DNA from: Bog-159 sp963818855
Lineage (GTDB): Bacteria > Acidobacteriota > Terriglobia > Bryobacterales > Bryobacteraceae
Direction of reading: 5' to 3'
Assembly: GCA_963818855.1 (NCBI GenBank)
Contig: CAWFUH010000019.1
Coordinates: 1 to 64,000, forward strand
Length of the DNA: 64,000 nucleotides
Positions within the stretch are counted from its first letter, which is position 1; the number at the start of each line of letters is the position of its first letter. The notes below the pieces were generated by a model that was given only the letters and a program-made list of their open reading frames with translations, was not told the DNA's origin and did not search any database. This document shows positions 17,799 through 25,183 of the stretch, piece by piece. The translations under genes were made by a program, and so were the position numbers.

Positions 17799-19613
17799 AT
17801 GAGAGATCCTCAAGAGGGGAACATTGCGGCACTTGAAGATGGCGCGCCGCATGCCGGCAAGTTGATTGTGCTCACTGCTCCGCTGACGGAGACAATCGAC
17901 CACGCAGGCTACTTTATTCAAATGGCTTTGGCGTCTCTGCCAAAGCGCATGGAAGGGATCATCAACCAGAAGTACCCGAGGTGGCGCGAGGTGGAGCGCA
18001 ACGAGGACGGCTCGGCCCGCTGCATGCCCGCGGGAGTGCGGCTCGTGGAGACGTCAATTCTGCGGGAGTTTACCGCGGAGGACGTGGTCTGCTGCTATCC
18101 GGAGGACCTGCCGAGGTTCATCGGCACTCGGACGCGGGTTGTCGGCGTTTCGACCCACAATCCGCTGGGAGTGACTTTCGCGGCGGGTGTCTACGCCTCG
18201 ATTTTCGGCTCCTCGCGGGAGCCCATCAATTCGCACTACGCTAAGCAACTGTTCCAGATGTTGAAGGACAACCCCTTCCGTGCGAATTTCAAGGTGATCG
18301 TCGGCGGCTCGGGCAGCTGGCAGATCTCGAAGACAGATAGTTTTGACGATTTGAGTGTGGATTGCGTGGTGAATGGCCGCAGCGAGTCGGAGGATGCGCT
18401 GGAACTGTTTCGTAGGGCGGTCCGCAGCGAGCCGTTGCCGCGCCTCGTGGAAGTCAGCCATCCCGATGGACGGTCTGGCTTGCTGACTCCGGGCAAGCGC
18501 ACGACTTTCGGGGTAGTCGAGATGACCACCGGATGCGGCCGGCGCTGCCAGTTCTGCGTGCCAGACTTGAACCCGCAGATCGATTTTCCGAAGGAGAAGA
18601 TCATGGAGGCCGTGCGCGCCAACGTGCGCGAGGGTAATAACCAGATCTCGCTCGCGACGGAGGACATGTTTATCTGGGGACAGGTACACACGGACACGCC
18701 GTTCTATTTTCCCAATCGGGAAGCGCTGGTGGATCTGTTTAGCGACGTGGTGAATACGCCCGGCGTGCAACACCACCTGCTGAGCCACTGCACCATGGCG
18801 CCTTCCGTCGTGGATCCGAAGCTCATCAAGCAGTTGTCTGCAATACTGCTGGACAAGAGCCCGGTCAAGCTGCCGGCAGTGAGTACGCATCCTGAAGGGC
18901 GCATCCTTTCGCCGCTGATAGGCATGGAGACGGGTTCCGTACGGATGGCCAGGCAGATCATGCCTGGCAAAGCCGTGCCTTTTCCGATTGAGGAGTGGCC
19001 GAGCGTGCTGATCCAAGGCCTGACCACCCTCAACGGCAACAACTGGTTCCCCGTGTTGACGCTCATGATCGGGAATCCCGGCGAGACGGATGCCGACTCC
19101 CGGGCCACGCTGGATCTGCTGTACGAGGTAGAGCGGCGCGGGCTGTTTGCGTTCTTCGTTCCCTCAATCTTCACTCCGTTGCAGGACACGCGACTGGGGA
19201 CGCAACAAGGGGTGGTGGAAAGCCGCGAGCTGACAAGGCTGCAGTGGCAGATCATGATGAAGTGCTGGAAGATGAGTCTGCAGCCCGCGCTTCACAGTTG
19301 GTGGGGCCCGATGGTGTGGCGGCTCGGAGCGCTGTTCGTGTGGCTCTGGAAGCTGCGCAAGATGAATGGGCCGAACTTTACTTGGCCCTTGCTGTTGTTC
19401 TCCAGTGCGCTTCCCGAATGGCTGATGGCCAAGTTCGGCAAGATCTACTGCGGCCAACCTCTGCGGATCAAGAGTCGGAAGGAATTACTGGCTACCATCA
19501 AGCCGCAGCACTGGAGTTACTTGCGAGAGGACAACGGCGACCTTCCCGATGGCTGGGGACCGCGGCGACGGGTTCCGGGCTTGCATGTTCTGGCAGCCAG
19601 CGACCGCGTTTAG
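17799..19613 (+). CDS. B12-binding-type radical SAM protein
   Basis: 604 residues from the ATG at 17799, preceded by GGGGGGAAAGAG; an ATG 15 bases upstream lies inside that site. The N-terminal third resembles a degenerate cobalamin-binding fold (VVGVSTHNPLGVTF, VIVGGSGSW). The radical SAM core starts at TTGCGRRCQFCVPD: the C-x3-C-x2-C that holds the 4Fe-4S cluster and cleaves S-adenosylmethionine. PVLTLMIGNPGET is the usual strand-4/5 motif. The C-terminal 120 residues include long hydrophobic/Trp-rich helices (LGALFVWLWKLRK, LLLFSSALPEWL), suggesting membrane association and perhaps a lipid substrate. Product unknown; it stands alone. Confidence 0.88.
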   Translation: MRDPQEGNIAALEDGAPHAGKLIVLTAPLTETIDHAGYFIQMALASLPKRMEGIINQKYPRWREVERNEDGSARCMPAGVRLVETSILREFTAEDVVCCYPEDLPRFIGTRTRVVGVSTHNPLGVTFAAGVYASIFGSSREPINSHYAKQLFQMLKDNPFRANFKVIVGGSGSWQISKTDSFDDLSVDCVVNGRSESEDALELFRRAVRSEPLPRLVEVSHPDGRSGLLTPGKRTTFGVVEMTTGCGRRCQFCVPDLNPQIDFPKEKIMEAVRANVREGNNQISLATEDMFIWGQVHTDTPFYFPNREALVDLFSDVVNTPGVQHHLLSHCTMAPSVVDPKLIKQLSAILLDKSPVKLPAVSTHPEGRILSPLIGMETGSVRMARQIMPGKAVPFPIEEWPSVLIQGLTTLNGNNWFPVLTLMIGNPGETDADSRATLDLLYEVERRGLFAFFVPSIFTPLQDTRLGTQQGVVESRELTRLQWQIMMKCWKMSLQPALHSWWGPMVWRLGALFVWLWKLRKMNGPNFTWPLLLFSSALPEWLMAKFGKIYCGQPLRIKSRKELLATIKPQHWSYLREDNGDLPDGWGPRRRVPGLHVLAASDRV

Positions 19614-19736
19614 GCATGGGCGCTGGCCTCTCGGCCGCAGTCTGCCGCGCAAGGTCCGGCGCATGCCGCGCGTATGTCTTAACGGTGTGGGGCATTGGGA
19701 GGCACAAGCGACTACGGCAAGCCTCAACAGGTAATC

Positions 19737-21374
19737 CTAAGCATAGATGCCCGGCGCTTCATAGCCGATTGCCTGCACGTATTCGACGTAAGAGCCGGGA
19801 TAGACTCGCGGATGGCGATCCCTGCCGGTTTCTCCGCCCAACTCCAGCACGCGCGAGCCAAGGCCGCGCAGAAACATGCGGTCGTGCGAAACGAAGATCA
19901 TCGTGCCTTCGAAGTTCTTCAGGGAATCCACCAGCATTTCCTTAGTGGCGACATCCAGGTGGTTAGTGGGCTCGTCCAGCACCAAAAAGTTTGGCGGGTT
20001 GTAGAGCATGCGCGCCATGGCTAGACGCGACTTCTCGCCGCCGGATAGCGCGCCGATGCGCTTGTCGACATCATCGCCGGAAAACTGAAAGGCGCCAGCC
20101 AGCGTGCGTAGCGCGCCAATGCCATCCTGCGGAAAATCGCGCTGGAGCTGCTCCAGGATGGTGAGATCGGGATCGAGCACGTCGAGCGACTGCTGAGCGA
20201 AGTAGCCCATGTTCAGGCTGGCGCCGAGGCGCACGCTCCCGGCATCGGGTGCGCTCGCGCCGGCGATCATTTTTAGCAGGGTGGTCTTCCCCGCGCCGTT
20301 GCGTCCCATGACGGCCCAGCGTTCGCCGCGGCGGATGATGAGGCTGAATCCGTCATAGATCACGCGCGCGCCGTAGCTCTTGTGCAGATCCTCGATGATG
20401 GCGACCTGGTCGCCCGAGCGCGGCGGGGTGCGGAACTCGAATTTCACTACCTGCCGGTTTTTGGGCAGTTCGATCTTCTCGATTTTATCAAGCGCTTTGA
20501 TCCGGCTCTGCACCTGCGCAGCCTTGGCGGCATGCGTTCTGAAGCGTTCGATGAAGCGCTGCTCCTTGGCCAGCATGGATTGCTGCCGGGCGAATGCGGC
20601 CTGCTGGTTGGTTTCACGGACAGCGCGCTCGCGCTCGTAAAAATCGTAGTTGCCCGAGTAGACAATGATTTCGCCAGCGTCGATTTCCGCAATCTTCGAG
20701 ACGATCCGGTTCATGAACTCGCGATCGTGCGAAGTCATCAGGATGGCGCCCGGGTAAGACTTCAGGAACTGCTCCAGCCAGATGATGGACTCGATGTCCA
20801 GGTGGTTAGTGGGCTCGTCCATCAGCAGCACGTCGGGGCGGCCGAGCAGCACGCGCGCCAACGCGGTGCGCATCTTCCAGCCGCCGGATAGAGCGCCGGC
20901 GTCGCCATCGATCTGGTCGTCTTCGAAGCCGAGGCCATGCAGAACCTCGCGGGCTCGCGCTTCGAGGCTATAGCCGCCCAGATGCTCATACTCCTCCTGC
21001 GTTTCGCCGAAGCGCTCCAGGATTTTATCCATCTCGTGGGCGCGTTTAGGATCATTCATGGCCTGATGCAGATCTTCGAGTTCGTGGTGCAGATCGCCTA
21101 CGCGTCCGCTGCCGGCGATGGCTTCTTCAAGGACGGGGCGCCCCTTCATATCTTCGACATCCTGGCGGAAGTAGCCAATGGTGAGCTTCTTGGGGACAGA
21201 GACTTCGCCTTCGTCGGGCGAATCCTCGCGGACCACCATGCGGAAGAGGGTGGTTTTGCCGGAACCGTTAGGGCCGACGAGGCCGACCTTTTCGCCAGGG
21301 TTCAACTGGAAGGAGGCGTCGACGAAAACGAGTTGGTTGCCATATTGCTTGTTGATGTTGGAGAAAGAAATCAT
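19737..21374 (-). CDS. ABC-F family ATPase (ribosome-associated type)
   Basis: 545 residues with two ABC ATPase domains and no membrane segments. Domain 1: GLVGPNGSGKTT (Walker A), LSGGWKMRTALARVLL (signature), LLMDEPTNHLD (Walker B). Domain 2: AVMGRNGAGKTT, LSGGEKSRLAMARML, LVLDEPTNHLD. The charged linker between them (about 235-310; RFRTHAAKAAQVQSRIKALD) is the arm that enters the ribosomal E site in this family. ABC-F proteins relieve stalled ribosomes or regulate the first peptide bonds; some confer antibiotic resistance. Length and linker fit housekeeping Uup/YbiT-like members better than resistance types, but I cannot assign a subfamily firmly. Confidence 0.93.
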   Translation of the reverse strand: MISFSNINKQYGNQLVFVDASFQLNPGEKVGLVGPNGSGKTTLFRMVVREDSPDEGEVSVPKKLTIGYFRQDVEDMKGRPVLEEAIAGSGRVGDLHHELEDLHQAMNDPKRAHEMDKILERFGETQEEYEHLGGYSLEARAREVLHGLGFEDDQIDGDAGALSGGWKMRTALARVLLGRPDVLLMDEPTNHLDIESIIWLEQFLKSYPGAILMTSHDREFMNRIVSKIAEIDAGEIIVYSGNYDFYERERAVRETNQQAAFARQQSMLAKEQRFIERFRTHAAKAAQVQSRIKALDKIEKIELPKNRQVVKFEFRTPPRSGDQVAIIEDLHKSYGARVIYDGFSLIIRRGERWAVMGRNGAGKTTLLKMIAGASAPDAGSVRLGASLNMGYFAQQSLDVLDPDLTILEQLQRDFPQDGIGALRTLAGAFQFSGDDVDKRIGALSGGEKSRLAMARMLYNPPNFLVLDEPTNHLDVATKEMLVDSLKNFEGTMIFVSHDRMFLRGLGSRVLELGGETGRDRHPRVYPGSYVEYVQAIGYEAPGIYA

Positions 21375-21808
21375 CGAAACTCCAAGCTAGCAGAATCGAG
21401 CGATCCGGCTGATGACCAGGAATGCTGCCGGCCGCACGTGGACCTTGTCGTTATTATCGGCGTCTGCTTCGGTGCGGCGCGCACAGCCTTGCAGCTCCAG
21501 ACGCCGCCAGCCGCGTCTTGTGATCTTCGGCGCCAGTCTAATTCTGGAGGCCTTCGATAAGGACACCCAGAAGCGGCTGGGGAACTCCGCGCTACCCGCA
21601 CCAGCCTGCGCGGACGTGTCGGCTCAAGAATCTCGCACCCGCTATATCGTATCCTCAACACGTTCGAAAACGAGGAGCCGGAACCGGACAGCATGGAAGC
21701 CCGTCGGCCCACGCGCGCTGACGCTGTCCGAAGCCACCGACACTCCGCAGGACCTGGACTTTGTACGCGCCGTAATTTCTTGTACACTCCATAGGGAGGA
21801 GATAGATT
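21375..21808. other. Intergenic region without a supported gene
   Basis: Several short frames cross this stretch on both strands, but none shows a motif, a ribosome site or consistent composition. The sequence near 21440-21465 (ttatcggcgtctgcttcggtgc) loosely resembles the start of the duplicated block at 22556. The last 20 bases hold GGGAGGAG, the ribosome site of the DUF1906 gene. Confidence 0.4.
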
Positions 21809-22471
21809 GTGGCATTGCCGGGTCAGATAGAAGGCGCGCTCTCATTTGCTCCGGGATTCGATTCCGACACAGTCGTCACCGCGGCCGTGGCGCAACAGTT
21901 TTTCGGCCAGGGATACAAATTCTGCGTCAGATATCTTACGCTGCTGGATCAGCAGTCGCAGGGGGATCTCAGCAGCCAGGAGGCGGCCGATATTCTCAAC
22001 TCGGGTTTGGCGCTTATGGCGGTCCAACACGTGCGCAAACCAGGTTGGTCCCCAAGCCAGACGCTCGGCCAACAAGACGGCGCGCAGGCTGTCGCCAACG
22101 CCCAACTGGTCGGCTTCCCGCCCGACGTCAATATCTGGTGTGATCTGGAAGGAGTGATCAACGGCGCTGCCGTGCAGGATGTGACGGATCACTGCAATGC
22201 GTGGTTCGCCGCGGTCAATGCCGCGGGATACATCCCCGGCCTATATGTCGGGGCCGCCGCGATCCTTAACGGTCAGCAGTTGTACAGTCTCTCTTTTCAG
22301 CATTACTGGAGATCGCAGAGCAATGTGCCGGACATACCGGTGCGAGGCTACCAGCTTTTGCAGCTTTTTCCAGCGATCACCGCCAACGGAATCGGGATCG
22401 ACGTAGACATCGCGCAGACCGACAGTCAAGGCGGACAAGCGCAGTGGCTTCGCATTGGGGGGCAAGCCTGA
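21809..22471 (+). CDS. DUF1906 (Rv2525c-like) glycoside-hydrolase-like protein
   Basis: 220 residues from GTG 21809, with GGAGGAG seven bases upstream. The protein begins near the domain start: GALSFAPGFDSDTV, then FCVRYLT, then NIWCDLEGV and AGYIPGLYVG, the order seen in the DUF1906/Rv2525c TIM-barrel domain related to GH25-like lysozymes. Acidic residues at the barrel rim (FDSD, CDLEG) resemble catalytic positions, but activity in this family is unproven. No signal peptide is visible, so it may act in the cytoplasm or leave by another route. No operon partners. Confidence 0.8.
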   Translation: MALPGQIEGALSFAPGFDSDTVVTAAVAQQFFGQGYKFCVRYLTLLDQQSQGDLSSQEAADILNSGLALMAVQHVRKPGWSPSQTLGQQDGAQAVANAQLVGFPPDVNIWCDLEGVINGAAVQDVTDHCNAWFAAVNAAGYIPGLYVGAAAILNGQQLYSLSFQHYWRSQSNVPDIPVRGYQLLQLFPAITANGIGIDVDIAQTDSQGGQAQWLRIGGQA

Positions 22472-22555
22472 GGCGAGCATAAGCCTCGCCGTGCCTGATG
22501 GTTGTCTTGCTTCCACGGGCTGCCGTGTCAGCGGCGGTCAATCGGCATTGGAGAA

Positions 22556-23100
22556 CGTTGTCCATTGTTATCGGCATCTGTTTTGGGGCGGCATCTTTTT
22601 GTCTGGATTGTTTCCGGCGCGACAACCCAGAACCATCTGATGAATCCCTCGAATTTATGGCAGTGTGGTCGCTTGACCGGCACTCGTCGATCGTGCCATG
22701 TGCGTGCTGTCAGCAGGAGTTGTCTGCACCGGCTCGTAGTTCGCGTGAGATCGACCGTTCGACTCGGTTGGTGCAGCTGTTATACTGATCGACGATGAAA
22801 ACACTGGCCACCCTGGTGACTATGCTGGTTGTGCTTCCGGCGGCAGCACAGCCGGTGCAGGAACGGCTCGGCACTGTCGGGTTCCCAGTCTCCTGCGCAG
22901 CGGCGTCGCAAGCGCCATTCGACCGCGGCGTGGCTCTGCTGCATGACTTCTGGTATGAGGAGGCGCGCGCCCAGTTCCAACGCCTGGCGAAGAGCGACCC
23001 AGCCTGCGCGATGGCGTACTGGGGCGTGGCAATGAGCTTCTTCCACCAAATCTGGGACCGCCCCGACGGGGAGACCATGAAGCTGGGATGGGCAGAGACG
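22556..23100 (+). repeat. Copy 1 of a 545-bp direct duplication
   Basis: Shares promoter and the first ~100 codons with 28190-28737. The match begins at cgttgtcca and ends exactly at gcagagacg. Differences are scattered single bases and a few small indels. Copy 1 ends in unrelated sequence, so it carries a truncated gene. Confidence 0.9.
22795..23100 (+). pseudogene. Truncated copy of the TPR protein gene
   Basis: Codes for the same first ~102 residues as the intact gene at 28432 (signal peptide MKTLATLVTMLVVLPAAAQP, then RGVALLHDFWYEEARAQFQR). After ...KLGWAET the sequence leaves the family. The promoter is duplicated with it (TATACT eight bases before ATG), so it may still produce a short secreted peptide. 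Confidence 0.85.
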
Positions 23101-23340
23101 ACGCGCCCGAATTGCTCGCGGACGAGCTCTTCGGGGACGAGTTGGCCGTTAACCAGGGTAGGGCATGGGTTATTTGGTCAGGTTGAGCAGCACCATGACG
23201 CCGCCGGCGCCGTCCGGGGCGACGATGTCCGGCTTGCGAGCAGTGCCGATGGTGAACTGAGATATCCGGAATGCCGTCGCCGTTCAGGTCCGCCACCACG
23301 GGCGCCCAGGCGCCAGTCTGGAGACCACGGATCTCACAGG
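23101..23340 (-). pseudogene. FG-GAP/VCBS remnant plus a fragment of a peptidyl-prolyl-isomerase-like gene
   Basis: On the minus strand TGAWAPVVADLNGDGIPDI is a calcium-binding FG-GAP/VCBS repeat. A frameshift leads to IGTARKPDIVAPDGAGG and VMVLLNLTK followed by a stop at 23170-23172. Just beyond (23101-23168) the frame reads TLVNGQLVPEELVREQFGRV, like the start of SurA/PpiC-type isomerases. Both are short fragments of exported-protein genes brought together by the rearrangement that ended duplication copy 1. Confidence 0.5.
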
Positions 23341-23444
23341 GTCTCCACCGGAAAGCTGGCAACCAACTTGTCCAGTCCCCCTTTGGTCAGCTCGACCGCG
23401 CCAGGCACGCATGCGTTCAACTCTGATATTCTCAAGCCAACTAC

Positions 23445-25064
23445 GTGAGCCATCAACTTACGAATCTCTATCTCAAGAAGGCCTGCCATCACGCCACGCT
23501 GCTCCCACTGCTTGCCGCGGTGCTTCTCGCCCAGAACGCCAGGCATGCGGCCGAACTGATCCAGCCCAACGATCTTCAAGCCGATATCGCCTTTCTCGCT
23601 TCCGACGATCTGAAGGGCCGCAATGCGGGCAGCGCCGAAGACCACATCGCCACCGACTACATCGCATCGGAGTTCATGCGGCTCGGCCTCAAGCCGGTGG
23701 GCGACGGCGGCACGTATTTCCAGAACATGGATCTCAACACCGCCGGGTTGGATCGCGAACACACCACCCTCACCGCGAAAATTGCCGGCGTCGAGCACGC
23801 CTACCGCTTCGTTCCCGAATTCCGGCAAAGCCTGCATCCCGCCTCGGCTTGCGGCGCAATCGTGTTCGCCGGATACGGCATCAACGCTCGAGAATACGGC
23901 TACAACGATTTCGCCGGCATCGACGTCAAGGGCAAAGTGGTTCTGGTGCTCGGCCGCGAGCCTCAAGCGAGCGATGCCAACTCGAAATTCATGGGCGCCT
24001 TGGACACCTACCACGCCTTCGAAGATGAAAAAATCGAGGAGCTTCGCAGGCGCGGCGCGGCCGGTCTGCTGCTGGTTACGGATCGCGTCATGCGCGACGT
24101 GAAGCAAACTCGCCCCAGTTCGCTTGTTGCCTTTCCCGGCAGCCCCCGTTTCGCGCTCGCCAGCCAGATGTGGGATATCCCCACCTTCAGGATTTCGCGC
24201 CAAGTCGCAGACCAGCTTCTCGCACCCAGCGGTAAGACCACCGACGCGCTGCAAGCCGAAATCGATCGAACCCTCCGGCCGGATTCGGTGGAAGTGTCCG
24301 AAAGCTCGGCCTGTATGGCAAAGGCGTTCCACAACCTCGAAACGCGCAAGGGCCGCAACGTCGTGGCGCTGCTTGAAGGCTCGGATCCAAATCTCAAATC
24401 GCAGGCGATCGTCGTCACCGCGCACCACGATCACATGGGCCTAGCGAGCGGCCATATCTACAACGGCGCGGACGATAACGCTTCCGGAGTCGCCGGGCTC
24501 CTTGGAATTGCGAGGGCATTCGTGCGCGGCAAGGTCCATCCCAAGCGCAGCGTGCTGTTCATCGCTTATGACGGCGAGGAGCAGGGCCTCCTTGGCTCCT
24601 ATTATTACATCACGCATCCCATCATTCGACTGGACCTGACCGTGGCGAACATCAACATGGACATGATCGGCCGGAATGAAAATGACGCCAACTGGCCAGT
24701 GCCGCCCGACGGCAACGTGAACATGGTGAATGTGCTGGGCACGCGCTACAATCCGGGTCTTCGCAAGGTGATCGATCACGAAAACGATCGAGTGGGCCTG
24801 AAGCTCGATTACAAGATGGACGTCCTGGACCCGGAATCGCTGTGGTCCCGCAGCGACCACTTCTGGTTCGCGACGCTGCACGTTCCGCAGGTGGAGTTTC
24901 AGACCGGCTTGCATGCGGATTATCACACCGATCACGACACCTGGGACCGGATCAATTATCCCAAAGTGACGAAAATTGTTCGTCTGGTGTTCTTGTCGAT
25001 CGACGAGCTGGCAAGCTCAGGCGAGAAGCTCGCCTTCGTTCCCACTGGCGTCGCGGCGCACTGA
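23445..25064 (+). CDS. M28-family zinc aminopeptidase, exported
   Basis: 539 residues from GTG 23445. The N-terminus has a hydrophobic signal (ATLLPLLAAVLLAQNARHAA). A protease-associated (PA) insert is likely between about 130 and 270. The M28 metal site is complete: VTAHHDHMG (His), NGADDNASGVAG (bridging Asp), AYDGEEQGLLGS (catalytic and metal Glu), MDMIGR (Asp) and YHTDHDTWDRINY (final His). Such enzymes remove N-terminal amino acids from peptides outside the cytoplasm. No Shine-Dalgarno is clear at this start. It lies between the two copies of the 545-bp duplication, divergent from nothing and convergent with the kinase. Confidence 0.92.
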   Translation: MSHQLTNLYLKKACHHATLLPLLAAVLLAQNARHAAELIQPNDLQADIAFLASDDLKGRNAGSAEDHIATDYIASEFMRLGLKPVGDGGTYFQNMDLNTAGLDREHTTLTAKIAGVEHAYRFVPEFRQSLHPASACGAIVFAGYGINAREYGYNDFAGIDVKGKVVLVLGREPQASDANSKFMGALDTYHAFEDEKIEELRRRGAAGLLLVTDRVMRDVKQTRPSSLVAFPGSPRFALASQMWDIPTFRISRQVADQLLAPSGKTTDALQAEIDRTLRPDSVEVSESSACMAKAFHNLETRKGRNVVALLEGSDPNLKSQAIVVTAHHDHMGLASGHIYNGADDNASGVAGLLGIARAFVRGKVHPKRSVLFIAYDGEEQGLLGSYYYITHPIIRLDLTVANINMDMIGRNENDANWPVPPDGNVNMVNVLGTRYNPGLRKVIDHENDRVGLKLDYKMDVLDPESLWSRSDHFWFATLHVPQVEFQTGLHADYHTDHDTWDRINYPKVTKIVRLVFLSIDELASSGEKLAFVPTGVAAH

Positions 25065-25183
25065 TCGATGCAGGCCTTAATCGTCAATATCGGTAGGCAA
25101 CTCGGCGGCGGGCAGCGGCGCGCAGTTCGCCCGCACGTGCGGTGATCACGTCCCCGACTCCACCCGCTGCTCTTGGTCATCAT

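Noticed and set aside
21435..21470. Third copy of the 22556/28190 duplication
   Set aside because: Only about 25 bases resemble the start of the block; too short and imperfect to count.
23334..24434. 366-codon minus-strand frame
   Set aside because: Antisense shadow of the M28 peptidase, whose metal site is complete on the other strand.
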